Assembly (NCBI RefSeq): GCF_000317595.1 | Contig: NZ_AEJC01000061.1 | Location: 23,583 to 87,582, forward strand | Reading direction: 5' to 3' | Source: Streptomyces ipomoeae 91-03 | GTDB lineage: Bacteria > Actinomycetota > Actinomycetes > Streptomycetales > Streptomycetaceae | Length of the DNA stretch: 64,000 nucleotides | Shown: piece after piece, positions 44,516 through 53,688 of the stretch | How the letters are laid out: each line of letters starts with the position of its first letter | How positions within the stretch are numbered: position 1 is the first letter of the stretch | The notes under the pieces: generated by a model | Databases searched by the model: none | Told to the model about the DNA's origin: nothing | What the model saw: only the letters and a program-made list of their open reading frames with translations | Translations under genes and position numbers: made by a program

Positions 44516-45082
44516 TCACAGCCCTGCCGATCGGGCCTCGCCCAGTTCGGTGAGATGGTCGCGGAGGCGTTCGGCCTCGGCCGGTTCGAGGCCGGGGATG
44601 CGGGCGTCCGTGGCGGCGGCAGCGGTGTGCAGTTGTACGCTCGCCAGCCCGAAGTGCCGCTCGACCGGCCCGGAGGTGACCTCGACCAGCTGCATACGGC
44701 CGTACGGTACGACCGTCTCCTCGTGCCACAGCACGCCCCGGCTGATCAGCAGGTCGTCCGCCCGCTCGGCGTACCGCCAGGACCGCCAGTTGCGGTCCAG
44801 CATCGACCAGCACCACAGGATCAGGCCCAGCGGCAGCAGCGCGAAGGCCCCCCACGCGGGCCCGGCCAGCCAGCCCGGCAGCACCGCCGCGGCGACCGTG
44901 ATCGGGCCCAGCCACAGCACCAGCAACAGCCGCCTCATCCGCAACAGCGGGCGCGGCAGCCCGATCCAGACCGGTTCGCCGTCCGCGTGCCCGGTGCCGG
45001 TGCCGGTTCCGGTGCTGTGGTCCGTGTGCCCGGTGCCGTCATCGCCGCGCTCGGCGCCGTCTTCCAAGGTCCCCGTCTCCAT
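44516..45082 (-). CDS. Bacterial PH-domain protein (YdbS-like)
   Basis: A 188-residue protein: Gly/Thr/Asp-rich leader, a membrane hairpin ([36 protein letters not shown]) and one bPH2 domain ([20 protein letters not shown]...[20 protein letters not shown]). This is the small partner of the YdbS/YdbT pair and is encoded immediately upstream of the larger one. ATG 45082 with GGCGGA upstream. Divergent from nuoD2 with a spacer of only 31 bp. Confidence 0.86.
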   Translation of the reverse strand: METGTLEDGAERGDDGTGHTDHSTGTGTGTGHADGEPVWIGLPRPLLRMRRLLLVLWLGPITVAAAVLPGWLAGPAWGAFALLPLGLILWCWSMLDRNWRSWRYAERADDLLISRGVLWHEETVVPYGRMQLVEVTSGPVERHFGLASVQLHTAAAATDARIPGLEPAEAERLRDHLTELGEARSAGL

Positions 45083-45113
45083 TCCGCCAGCGTACGTACG
45101 ACAGACTGTGTTC

Positions 45114-46274
45114 ATGACTCCCCCGACGGAGACCAGAGAGACGACGGTCGGTATCGGCGGTGCCGCCGAGAGCACGGACATGGTGCTGAACATCGGGCCG
45201 CAGCACCCGTCCACCCACGGTGTGCTGCGGCTGAGGCTCGTCCTCGACGGCGAGCGGATCACGCACGCGGAGCCCGTCATCGGCTATATGCACCGGGGCG
45301 CGGAGAAGCTGTTCGAGGCGCGCGACTACCGCCAGATCATCATGCTCGCCAATCGCCACGACTGGCTCTCCGCCTTCTCCAACGAACTGGGCGTCGTCCT
45401 CGGTGTCGAACGCATGCTCGGCATGGAGGTGCCCCAGCGCGCGGTGTGGATGCGCACGCTGCTCGCGGAGCTGAACAGGGTCCTGAACCACCTGATGTTC
45501 CTCGGCTCGTACCCGCTGGAGCTCGGCGGCATCACCCCCGTCTTCTACGCCTTCCGGGAGCGCGAGGAGCTCCAGAACGTCATGGAGGAGATCTCCGGCG
45601 GACGCATGCACTACATGTTCAACCGCGTGGGGGGTCTCAAGGAGGACCTTCCGGCGGGCTGGGCCTCACGCGCGCGTGCCGCCGTCGCCGACGTCCGCTC
45701 CCGTATGGGCGTCTTCGACGACCTGGTCCTCGGCAACGAGATCTTCCGGGGCCGTACGCGCGGCGTGGGCGTCCTCGCCCCGGAGACCGTGCACGCGTAC
45801 GGGGTGAGCGGCCCGATCGCCCGTGCCTCCGGCGTCGACTTCGACCTGCGGCGCGACGAGCCGTACCTGGCGTACGGGGAACTCCAGGACGTCCTCAAGG
45901 TGGTCACGCGCGACGAGGGGGACTGTCTCGCTCGCTTCGAGTGCCTCCTGGAGCAGACCCACGTCTCCCTCGCCCTCGCCGACGCCTGCCTCGACCGCCT
46001 CGCCGAACTGCCCCCCGGGCCCATCAACCAGCGCCTTCCCAAGGTTCTGAAGGCCCCCGAGGGCCACACCTACGCCTGGACCGAGAACCCCCTCGGCATC
46101 AACGGCTACTACCTCGTCAGCAAGGGCGAGAAGACCCCGTACCGCCTCAAGCTCCGCTCCGCCTCGTACAACAACATCCAGGCCCTCACCGAACTCCTGC
46201 CGGGCACGCTGGTCGCCGACATGGTGGCGATCCTGGGGTCGCTGTTCTTCGTGGTGGGGGACATCGACAAGTAG
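45114..46274 (+). CDS. nuoD2: NADH-quinone oxidoreductase subunit D paralogue
   Basis: A 386-residue NuoD (49-kDa/NDUFS2-type) protein: [58 protein letters not shown] and the C-terminal VVGDIDK are all family features. Other nuo genes are absent nearby, so this is the stand-alone second copy found in Streptomyces. The conserved quinone-site HxTHG region (PQHPSTHG) is intact, suggesting it can fold normally. No Shine-Dalgarno precedes ATG 45114. The last codons with the TAG stop are duplicated in tandem (46257-46296). A MidA-type methyltransferase gene is convergent next to it. Confidence 0.92.
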   Translation: MTPPTETRETTVGIGGAAESTDMVLNIGPQHPSTHGVLRLRLVLDGERITHAEPVIGYMHRGAEKLFEARDYRQIIMLANRHDWLSAFSNELGVVLGVERMLGMEVPQRAVWMRTLLAELNRVLNHLMFLGSYPLELGGITPVFYAFREREELQNVMEEISGGRMHYMFNRVGGLKEDLPAGWASRARAAVADVRSRMGVFDDLVLGNEIFRGRTRGVGVLAPETVHAYGVSGPIARASGVDFDLRRDEPYLAYGELQDVLKVVTRDEGDCLARFECLLEQTHVSLALADACLDRLAELPPGPINQRLPKVLKAPEGHTYAWTENPLGINGYYLVSKGEKTPYRLKLRSASYNNIQALTELLPGTLVADMVAILGSLFFVVGDIDK

Positions 46275-46296
46275 GCGGGGACCTCGACAAGTAGGC
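46257..46296. repeat. 20-bp tandem duplication over the nuoD2 stop codon
   Basis: GGGGACATCGACAAGTAGGC followed directly by GGGGACCTCGACAAGTAGGC; the TAG of the first copy is the nuoD2 stop. Confidence 0.8.
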
Positions 46297-46305
46297 GACG
46301 GGGTG

Positions 46306-46416
46306 GGTTTGGATTTCCAACCGCCTCGTGGGGCCGGGCCGGTCCGGGTGTCGAGCGGGTTTGGAATTCCAACCGTCCGGCGGAGCTAGGCGTCAAGCGG
46401 GTTCGGAATTCCAACC
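46306..46416. repeat. Three near-identical 17-bp palindromes at a gene 3' end
   Basis: GGTTTGGATTTCCAACC (46306), GGTTTGGAATTCCAACC (46358) and GGTTCGGAATTCCAACC (46400). The third encodes VGIPN at the C-terminus of the methyltransferase; the flanking AGCGGGTT is also shared, so the gene end appears to have been copied outward twice. Confidence 0.75.
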
Positions 46417-47471
46417 GGCTGCACCAGCCAGCCGAAGTCGCCCAGTCCGCCGGTCGCCGTCAGCTCGGCGGCCTCGCCCGCGCTCGCGAGGGCCCGTACG
46501 TACGCCATCGGATCGGTGGTGGCCAGGGACAGCGGGGGACGGCCGCCGGTGACGCCCAGGGCGTGCAGGGCCTCGCGCTGGCTCAGCAGCCGGGCCCCCG
46601 GCGGCGCGGACGCCCCCAGACACGCGTCGAGCGCCACATGCGCGGTGATGTCGCACGAACCGTCCGGGACCGGCGCGGTCTCCCGCCCCTCCCGGAAGCC
46701 GGTGAGTGTCCCGAAGGGCGGTCGGGCTCCGGCGAGGTGCGCGTAGTCGACCGCGACGGCGAGTCCTCGTCCCACACTCGCCACGGCGGCGGCCCAGGCC
46801 CGGTCCCGGGGCAGCCCGACCTCGGCGCGCAGCCCCTCCTCCGGCGCCAACGGCCACCACCGCGCCAGCCACTCCGCGTCCTCCCCGCCGACGGGCTCCC
46901 CGAGCCGTTCGACCCCGTCCTCCCGTACGAGAACCAGTCGCGGTACGCCCGCCGAGTCGACCTCGACGACCTCCACCGGCACGTTGTCGAGCCACTCGTT
47001 GGCGAACAGTAGCCCGCTGATCCGCTCCGGCGCCTCGGCGACCCACTCGACACGCTCGTCGACCCCGCCCGGCCGCTCGGCGACTTCCACGGCGTACGCG
47101 CGCGTGCGGGGGACCACATCGGCCGGCAGCGCGGCCAACACCCCGCTCACCAGTTCTCCACGCCCGGCACCCATGTCGACGAAGCTCAGCTCTTCCGGCC
47201 GCCCCAATGCCTCGTCCACCCGACAGAGCAGCCGCGCGACGGCCCCGGCGAAGAGGGCGGACGCATGCACAGACGTCCGAAAGTGCCCAGCGGGCCCCTC
47301 AGGCCGCCGGTAGAAGCCGCCCGGCCCGTACAGCGCCTCCTCGACCGCAACCCGCCAAGGCCGCGCCCCATCAGGGGTGTGGGGCTGAGACAGACGCGGC
47401 TCCGCCGCGTGGGCGCGACCAGCCGCGTACCACCCGCAGTCGCGAGACGACATGTCCTCCCGAGACGACAT
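46386..47471 (-). CDS. SAM-dependent methyltransferase, MidA/NDUFAF7 type (DUF185)
   Basis: A ~361-residue class I methyltransferase of the DUF185/NDUFAF7 family: [20 protein letters not shown], the SAM-binding [19 protein letters not shown] (about residue 92) and [19 protein letters not shown] are diagnostic. NDUFAF7 methylates an arginine of NDUFS2, the NuoD equivalent, during complex I assembly, and nuoD2 is the convergent neighbour. The N-terminus is uncertain: ATGs at 47471 and 47453 lie in an 18-bp tandem duplication and a GTG at 47504 is possible. The first ~30 residues look repeat-derived. Confidence 0.83.
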   Translation of the reverse strand: MSSREDMSSRDCGWYAAGRAHAAEPRLSQPHTPDGARPWRVAVEEALYGPGGFYRRPEGPAGHFRTSVHASALFAGAVARLLCRVDEALGRPEELSFVDMGAGRGELVSGVLAALPADVVPRTRAYAVEVAERPGGVDERVEWVAEAPERISGLLFANEWLDNVPVEVVEVDSAGVPRLVLVREDGVERLGEPVGGEDAEWLARWWPLAPEEGLRAEVGLPRDRAWAAAVASVGRGLAVAVDYAHLAGARPPFGTLTGFREGRETAPVPDGSCDITAHVALDACLGASAPPGARLLSQREALHALGVTGGRPPLSLATTDPMAYVRALASAGEAAELTATGGLGDFGWLVQPVGIPNPLDA

Positions 47472-47619
47472 GTCCTCCCGGCCTCTCAGGCGATCCCTCA
47501 CCACGTCAGCCTAAGCGGAAGGGACAACACGGCCTCCACCTTGGGGAGTACGTGGCCCCGTCACGGATCGACCCTCCGGTTGACCCCCGCACACGGCCCC
47601 CTTCCCTACGCTGGGTTAC

Positions 47620-48822
47620 GTGCAGCGCCTCTATGACTTCCTCCGCAGGCATCCGACATGGGTCGACGGCTTCTGGGCCCTCGTCCTGCTCGGCATGTCC
47701 CTGGTGGTCGGATCGGTCGACCCGGACTACGCGTCGGACTTGAACGAAGCCGCGGTCGTGACGATCACGTCGCTGCTCTGCCTGGTGATCGCGCTGCGAC
47801 GGCGTATGCCGGAGAAGATGCTGGTGCTCGCCACCGTGGCGGGCGTCGCGCAGCTGGTCCTCGACGTGCCGAGGATGCCGGCGGACTTCGCGATGCTGGT
47901 GATCATCTACACGGTCGCGGCGAACGGCGCCCGCTGGGCCTCCCGGTTCGCCCTGGTCGGCGCCCTGTGCGCGTCGTCACTGGCGCAGATGCGCTGGTCC
48001 GAGGACCGGGCGGGCACCGTGGGCAACGTGGCGCTCGCGGTGGTGCTGACGGTGCCGTTCGTGCTCGCCTGGGTGCTCGGCGACTCGCTGCGCACCCGGC
48101 GCGCGTACTTCGCCCAGCTGGAGGAGCGCGCCGCCCGGCTGGAGAGGGAGCGCGAGGCGCAGGCCAAGGTCGCGGTCGCCGCCGAGCGCGCCAGGATCGC
48201 CCGTGAGCTGCACGATGTGGTGGCGCACAACGTGTCGGTGATGGTCGTGCAGGCCGACGGCGCCGCGTACGTCCTCGATGCCGCCCCCGACCAGGCGAAG
48301 AAGGCGTTGGAGACCATCTCCTCCACCGGCCGCCAGGCCCTCGCCGAGATGCGCCGCCTGCTGGGCGTCCTGCGCACCGGTGAGCACCAGGAGGGCGGCG
48401 AGTACGTCCCGCAGCCCGACGTCGAGCAGATCGACGACCTCGTCGAGCAGTGCCGCACCGCAGGACTGCCCGTGGACTTCAAGGTCGAGGGCACCCCGCG
48501 CCCCCTGCCCAGCGGTGTGGAGCTGACGGCGTACCGCATCGTCCAGGAGGCCCTCACCAACACGCGCAAGCATGGCGGCCCGAACGCGGGTGCGAGCGTC
48601 CGGCTGGTCTACTTCGACGACGGCCTCGGCCTGCTCGTCGAGGACGACGGCAAGGGCGCGCCCCACGAGCTGTACGAGGAGGGCGGCGCCGACGGGCGGG
48701 GACACGGGCTCATCGGTATGCGTGAGCGTGTCGGTATGGTCGGCGGCACGCTGGACGCGGGCCCCCGCCCCGGCGGCGGCTTCCGCATCAGCGCCCTGTT
48801 GCCCTTGAAGCCCGCACACTGA
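47620..48822 (+). CDS. NarL-type sensor histidine kinase
   Basis: A 400-residue HisKA_3 kinase. About five membrane helices (FWALVLLGMSLVVGSV to TVPFVLAWVLGDSL) sense an unknown signal. The dimerisation/phosphorylation helix is ARELHDVVAHNVSVMVVQAD (His about residue 203) and the ATPase has LTAYRIVQEALTNTRKHGG and GRGHGLIGMRERVGMVGGTL. GTG 47620. It pairs with the response regulator 66 bp downstream, forming a typical Streptomyces two-component system of unknown stimulus. Confidence 0.9.
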   Translation: MQRLYDFLRRHPTWVDGFWALVLLGMSLVVGSVDPDYASDLNEAAVVTITSLLCLVIALRRRMPEKMLVLATVAGVAQLVLDVPRMPADFAMLVIIYTVAANGARWASRFALVGALCASSLAQMRWSEDRAGTVGNVALAVVLTVPFVLAWVLGDSLRTRRAYFAQLEERAARLEREREAQAKVAVAAERARIARELHDVVAHNVSVMVVQADGAAYVLDAAPDQAKKALETISSTGRQALAEMRRLLGVLRTGEHQEGGEYVPQPDVEQIDDLVEQCRTAGLPVDFKVEGTPRPLPSGVELTAYRIVQEALTNTRKHGGPNAGASVRLVYFDDGLGLLVEDDGKGAPHELYEEGGADGRGHGLIGMRERVGMVGGTLDAGPRPGGGFRISALLPLKPAH

Positions 48823-48888
48823 CACAGCCATGTCAGTCACTGACACCTGTAACGGACATCCCGGCAACGGACACGGAAGAGGACCCCG

Positions 48889-49560
48889 ATGGCGATCCGC
48901 GTAATGCTCGTCGACGACCAGGTGCTGCTGCGCACCGGGTTCCGGATGGTGCTGGCGGCCCAGCCGGACATGGAGGTCGTGGCGGAGGCGGGCGACGGCG
49001 TCGAGGCCCTTCAGGTGGTGCGGTCGACGGAGGTGGACGTGGTCCTCATGGACGTCCGCATGCCCAAGCTGGACGGTGTCGAGGCCACGCGTCGCATCTG
49101 TGCCGAGCCCGATCCGCCGAAGGTGATCATCCTGACCACCTTCGACCTCGACGAGTACGCCTTCTCCGGGCTGAAGGCGGGTGCCTCCGGCTTCATGCTC
49201 AAGGACGTGCCGCCCGGCGAGCTGCTGGCCGCGATCCGTTCCGTGCACAGCGGTGACGCCGTCGTGGCGCCCTCCACCACCCGGCGGCTCCTCGACCGGT
49301 TCGCCCCGATGCTGCCCGGCACCGGTACCGAACCCCAGCACAAGGAGCTGGAACGGCTCACCGAACGCGAACGCGAGGTCATGATCCTCGTCGCCCAGGG
49401 CCTCTCCAACGGCGAGATCGCCGCCCGCCTGGTCCTCTCCGAGGCCACCGTGAAGACCCATGTCGGCCGCATCCTGACCAAGCTGGGCCTGCGCGACCGC
49501 GTCCAGGTCGTCGTCCTGGCGTACGAGACGGGGCTGGTACGGGCCGGAGGACAGGGCTGA
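48889..49560 (+). CDS. NarL/LuxR-family response regulator
   Basis: A 223-residue regulator: receiver domain (RVMLVDDQVLLRTGFRMVLA; phospho-acceptor Asp in DVVLMDVRMP, about residue 55) and C-terminal LuxR HTH (LTEREREVMILVAQGLSNGE...IAARLVLSEATVKTHVGRIL). ATG 48889 has AAGAGG upstream. Partner of the preceding kinase; no target operon evident from the window. Confidence 0.93.
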   Translation: MAIRVMLVDDQVLLRTGFRMVLAAQPDMEVVAEAGDGVEALQVVRSTEVDVVLMDVRMPKLDGVEATRRICAEPDPPKVIILTTFDLDEYAFSGLKAGASGFMLKDVPPGELLAAIRSVHSGDAVVAPSTTRRLLDRFAPMLPGTGTEPQHKELERLTEREREVMILVAQGLSNGEIAARLVLSEATVKTHVGRILTKLGLRDRVQVVVLAYETGLVRAGGQG

Positions 49561-49617
49561 GCCTGAGCCACAGGTGAGCGTGACCCCGGTGTAATCATCG
49601 CCGACTAGGGTGCGCGC

Positions 49618-50250
49618 ATGCTCCTGTGGATCAACGGGCCCTTCGGGGGCGGCAAGACCCAGACGGCACACGAGCTCCAGCGCCGACTGCCGGGCAGCGT
49701 CATCTGCGACCCCGAGCACCCCGGCTTCGGCCTGCGCCGCATGCTGCCGCCCGAACTGCGCGGAGACTTCCAGGACCTGACCTCCTGGCGGCAGGGCGTG
49801 GTCGAGGTGCTGGACCTCGCCCTCACCGAGCACGACGGCGTGGTGATCGCCCCCATGACGGTGACCAACCCCGCCTACTTCGAAGAGACCGTCGGCCGTC
49901 TGCGCGAACTCGGCCACGACGTACGGCACTTCGCCCTCCTCGCCCAGCGCGAGACCGTACTGAGGCGACTGCGTGAACGCGGCTTCGGGCACCTCTTCCC
50001 GTATCTCGCGGGAAAGCGCGGCTCGCTGCGCAGGGAGAGTTGGGCGGTCCGGCAACTCGACCACTGTCTCGAACGGCTCCAGGGACCCGAGTTCGCCGAG
50101 CACCTGTGGACCGACCGGTCGACCGTCCCCAAGACCGCCGACCGTATCGCCGTCCTGGCCGGGCTGAGGCTCAGGCCGAACAACGAGGGCGCGCTGCGGA
50201 CCCGGCTGCGGCAGGCGCGGATCGGGGTGAAGCACATCAGGTTCGACTGA
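49618..50250 (+). CDS. TmrB-like P-loop ATPase
   Basis: A 210-residue cytoplasmic P-loop protein: Walker A WINGPFGGGKTQTAHEL at the very N-terminus, PEHPGFGLRRMLPPELRGDF, TVTNPAYFEETVGRLRELGH. This resembles TmrB of Bacillus, which binds ATP and confers tunicamycin resistance, and related nucleoside-kinase-like proteins. ATG 49618. Whether it protects against a tunicamycin-like compound here is not shown; no such cluster is adjacent. Confidence 0.78.
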   Translation: MLLWINGPFGGGKTQTAHELQRRLPGSVICDPEHPGFGLRRMLPPELRGDFQDLTSWRQGVVEVLDLALTEHDGVVIAPMTVTNPAYFEETVGRLRELGHDVRHFALLAQRETVLRRLRERGFGHLFPYLAGKRGSLRRESWAVRQLDHCLERLQGPEFAEHLWTDRSTVPKTADRIAVLAGLRLRPNNEGALRTRLRQARIGVKHIRFD

Positions 50251-50323
50251 CGGCCGGCCTCGGCCGTACCAGGCGTGCCCGCCCCCACCGCAGCAGCAAC
50301 GCCCCCGCACGGACTGGTCGGCC

Positions 50324-51577
50324 CTATTCGCCGCGGAGTTTCTCCACCCGCGTCACGAAGTCCGCGACCGCCTTCCGTACGTCCTCGGCCGTCCACTCCA
50401 GCCCGGCGGCCCGGATCTCCACCTCGGTGACGGCCAGCCCCGGGCCGCCCCGGTCCCACGGGCGGGCGAAGAGGACCGTCCCGGTCTCCTCGGCCTGGCG
50501 GACCGCGGCCTCCGCGGCGACGTCGACGTCGTACGGGAGCCAGACCTGGAACTCGTTGGTGTGCGGTTCCTCGGGATGCACGCGGGCCCAGGGGAGTCCG
50601 GCCTCGGCGAAGCCCTCGCGGAGCGCGGCGGCGACCACGCGCGCGTGGCGAACGTAGTGCGGCAGCCGGGGCAACTCCCGTTCCAGGCCGACGAGGGCGG
50701 ACAGGGCGGTGGGGAACTGCTGGAAGAGCTGGCCGCCGTACCGGTGCCGCCAGGCCTTCGCCTCGTCGATCAGTGTCCTGGGGCCCGCGATCGCGGCACC
50801 GGCGAACGCGTCGAGGGACTTGTAGTACGACACGTAGACGCTGTCCGCGAGGCCCGCGATCTCGTCCACGGTGCGGTCGAAGTGGGTGGTGGACTCCCAC
50901 AGCCGGGCCCCGTCGAAGTGGACCACGGCGTCACGCGCGTGTGCCGCTTCGGTGACCTCCGTCAGCTCCTCCCAGGAGGGCAGCACGAAACCGGCCTCCC
51001 TGAGCGGCAGTTCCAGCATCAGCGCCCCGAAGGGTTCGTCGAAGTCGCGCACTTCGTCGGCGGTGGGCAGCCGCGGCTCGCCGGTCAGCCGGACCGGCCG
51101 CAACCCGCTGAGCTGACTGAACGCGTTCCGCTCGTGCATCTCGGGGTGGGAAAGGGCGTGCAGGGCGACGGCCGGGTTCCCGGTACGGGCCGCCCAGCAG
51201 CGCAGGGCCACCTGTTGGGCCATCGTGCCGGTCGGGAAGAACGCGGCGGCCTCCATGCCGAGCAGCGCGGCGGTCCGCTCCTCCAGCGTCTCGACGATCC
51301 CGTTGCCGTAGAGATCCGCCGACTCGTCCAGGTCGTACACGTCCCCGGCCGCGTCCAGGAGCGCCAGCCGCTCGCGGACCGTCGCCAGGGCACTCGTCCG
51401 CGACAGCACCCGCTGTGCGGCCCGATGGGCGATGCGGCGCCGCTTGTAGCGGGCCATGGCCGTCGACTCCTCCCCGGCGGCCTCCTCGCCGGACCGGTCC
51501 CGCACCGCTGACTCCTCGCTCCCGGAAAGCGGTTGCCCGTGTGCCGTTCCCGCCGCCTGATCCGCCGTGTCGGTCAT
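50324..51577 (-). CDS. Threonine aldolase/beta-eliminating lyase family PLP enzyme
   Basis: A 417-residue fold-type I PLP enzyme of the low-specificity threonine aldolase family, cleaving threonine-like beta-hydroxy amino acids to glycine and an aldehyde. After a ~50-residue acidic leader come MEAAAFFPTGTMAQQVALRC, DAVVHFDGARLWES (PLP-binding Asp) and the Schiff-base lysine VYVSYYKSLDAFAGAAIAG. ATG 51577 has CCAGGG close by; the frame runs further upstream but into non-conserved sequence. Divergent from the pantothenate operon, 183 bp away. Confidence 0.84.
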   Translation of the reverse strand: MTDTADQAAGTAHGQPLSGSEESAVRDRSGEEAAGEESTAMARYKRRRIAHRAAQRVLSRTSALATVRERLALLDAAGDVYDLDESADLYGNGIVETLEERTAALLGMEAAAFFPTGTMAQQVALRCWAARTGNPAVALHALSHPEMHERNAFSQLSGLRPVRLTGEPRLPTADEVRDFDEPFGALMLELPLREAGFVLPSWEELTEVTEAAHARDAVVHFDGARLWESTTHFDRTVDEIAGLADSVYVSYYKSLDAFAGAAIAGPRTLIDEAKAWRHRYGGQLFQQFPTALSALVGLERELPRLPHYVRHARVVAAALREGFAEAGLPWARVHPEEPHTNEFQVWLPYDVDVAAEAAVRQAEETGTVLFARPWDRGGPGLAVTEVEIRAAGLEWTAEDVRKAVADFVTRVEKLRGE

Positions 51578-51760
51578 CCCTGGATCATCCCTCGCGCCGC
51601 ACCACCCGTCATCGGGTTTTCGTCCCCGCGAGACCTGCGGACATTTCCTGGCAAAACCCACAGCCTGTGGACAGCCGATCGACCCTCGAACCAATCGCGT
51701 TAACATGACGAGAAATCGTCCGGTACCCAGAGCGGACTGGAACGGGAAGGCCACCAGCGA

Positions 51761-52699
51761 GTGAGTACATTCCAGCAACCAGAGCCGAAGGACCGCCCCG
51801 CGCGGCTCACCGTCGGTGTCGTCGGTGCCGGTCGGGTCGGTCCCGCGCTGGCGGCGTCACTGCAACTGGCGGGGCACCGCCCGGTGGCCGTCTCCGGGGT
51901 CTCCGACGCCTCCAGGCGGCGGGCCGGGGCGCTGCTGCCCGGCGTGCCGCTGATGTCCCCGGCCGACGTGCTGCAACACGCGGACCTGGTCCTGCTGACC
52001 GTGCCGGACGACGCCCTGCCGGGGCTCGTGGAAGGCCTCGCGGAGACCGGTTCCGTACGGCCGGGGCAGCTGCTGGTGCACACCTCCGGGCGGTACGGCG
52101 CGAAGGTGCTGGACCCGGCGCTGCGGGTAGGGGCGCTGCCGCTCGCGCTGCACCCGGCGATGACGTTCACGGGCACTCCCGTGGACGTGCAGCGGCTCGC
52201 CGGGTGCTCGTTCGGGGTCACGGCGCCCGAGGAGCTGCGGCTGGCCGCCGAGGCGCTGGTGATCGAGATGGGCGGCGAACCGGAGTGGATCGCCGAGGAG
52301 AACCGGCCGCTCTACCACGCCGCCCTCGCCCTCGGCGCCAACCACCTGGTGACCCTCGTCGCCCAGTCCATGGAGCTGCTGCGCACGGCCGGTGTGGCGG
52401 CCCCCGACCGCATGCTGGGCCCGCTCCTGGGCGCCGCCCTGGACAACGCCCTGCGCTCCGGGGACGCGGCCCTCACCGGACCCGTCGCGCGCGGGGACGC
52501 CGGCACGGTCGCCGCGCATGTCGCCGAGCTGCGCGCGCACGCCCCGTCGACCGTCGCCGGGTATCTCGCGATGGCCCGCGCGACCGCCGACCGGGCCCTC
52601 GCCCACGGCCTGCTGAAGCCGGAGCTGGCCGAGGACCTTCTCGGGGTACTCGCGAACGGAGCCAACGGGACCACCGGGACCGAAGGGAACGCCGGATGA
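51761..52699 (+). CDS. Rossmann-like and DUF2520 domain protein
   Basis: A 312-residue NADP-type Rossmann protein ([20 protein letters not shown] at residue ~14) with a C-terminal DUF2520 helical domain ([20 protein letters not shown] ... [20 protein letters not shown]). The family is routinely encoded directly before panC and has been proposed as a ketopantoate-reductase-like enzyme, which would supply pantoate for PanC; that is inference here. GTG 51761. The stop overlaps the panC ATG (ATGA). Confidence 0.87.
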   Translation: MSTFQQPEPKDRPARLTVGVVGAGRVGPALAASLQLAGHRPVAVSGVSDASRRRAGALLPGVPLMSPADVLQHADLVLLTVPDDALPGLVEGLAETGSVRPGQLLVHTSGRYGAKVLDPALRVGALPLALHPAMTFTGTPVDVQRLAGCSFGVTAPEELRLAAEALVIEMGGEPEWIAEENRPLYHAALALGANHLVTLVAQSMELLRTAGVAAPDRMLGPLLGAALDNALRSGDAALTGPVARGDAGTVAAHVAELRAHAPSTVAGYLAMARATADRALAHGLLKPELAEDLLGVLANGANGTTGTEGNAG

Positions 52700-53688
52700 C
52701 CACCACTGTGCTGCGCACCGCCGACGAACTGCACGCACGCGCGCGTGCGGGCCGTCGCGCCGTCGTGATGACCATGGGCGCCCTGCACGAGGGCCACGCC
52801 ACGCTCATCCGCACCGCGCGCGAGACCGCGGGCGGTGACGGCGAGGTCGTCGTCACGATCTTCGTGAACCCCCTCCAGTTCGGCGAGGGCGAGGACCTGG
52901 ACCGCTATCCGCGCACCCTGGACGCCGATCTGAAGCTCGCCGAACAGTCGGGCGCGGACGTGGTGTTCGCCCCCTCGGTGGACGAGGTCTACCCCGGCGG
53001 TGAGCCGCAGGTCCGCATCACCGCCGGTCCCATGGGTGAGCGCCTGGAGGGCGCCGCCCGCCCCGGGCACTTCGACGGCATGCTCACCGTCGTCGCCAAG
53101 CTGCTCCACCTCACCCGCCCCGACGTGGCGTTCTTCGGGCAGAAGGACGCCCAGCAGCTCGCCCTGATCCGCCGTATGGTCCGGGACCTGAACTTCGGCG
53201 TGGAGATCGTCGCCGTCCCGACCGTCCGCGAGCCCGACGGCCTGGCCCTGTCCAGCCGCAACCGCTATCTGTCCGCCGCGGAACGCCGTACGGCCCTCGC
53301 GCTCTCCCAGGCCCTGTTCGCCGGCCGCGACCGGCACGCCGCGCAGGAGGCCCTACGCGCGCGTGCCCGCGAAACGCCCGCCACGCGCGCGCGTGCCGAG
53401 GCCCTGAGCGCCATCGGCGAGTCCCGCGCGGCGGCCGACGCGCACGCCATGGCGAAGGCCGCGCCGGGTGGCCCGGCCGCTGTCCGCGCCGCCGCCCGCC
53501 TGGTCCTCGACGACGCCCTGCGCATGAAGCCGCCGCTCACCCTGGACTATCTGGCCCTGGTCGACCCGACCGACTTCACCGAGATCCCGGACGACTTCAC
53601 GGGCGAAGCCGTCCTCGCCGTCGCAGCCCGGGTGGGCACGACCCGGCTGATCGACAACATCCCTTTGACCTTCGGAGCCGCCTCGTGA
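52696..53688 (+). CDS. panC: Pantothenate synthetase
   Basis: A 330-residue ligase joining pantoate and beta-alanine with ATP. The HIGH-like [57 protein letters not shown] and the KMSKS-like LSSRNRYLS are present. ATG 52696 overlaps the upstream stop by 4 nt, and the panC stop overlaps nadB. Coenzyme A and NAD synthesis are thus co-expressed. Confidence 0.95.
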   Translation: MTTTVLRTADELHARARAGRRAVVMTMGALHEGHATLIRTARETAGGDGEVVVTIFVNPLQFGEGEDLDRYPRTLDADLKLAEQSGADVVFAPSVDEVYPGGEPQVRITAGPMGERLEGAARPGHFDGMLTVVAKLLHLTRPDVAFFGQKDAQQLALIRRMVRDLNFGVEIVAVPTVREPDGLALSSRNRYLSAAERRTALALSQALFAGRDRHAAQEALRARARETPATRARAEALSAIGESRAAADAHAMAKAAPGGPAAVRAAARLVLDDALRMKPPLTLDYLALVDPTDFTEIPDDFTGEAVLAVAARVGTTRLIDNIPLTFGAAS

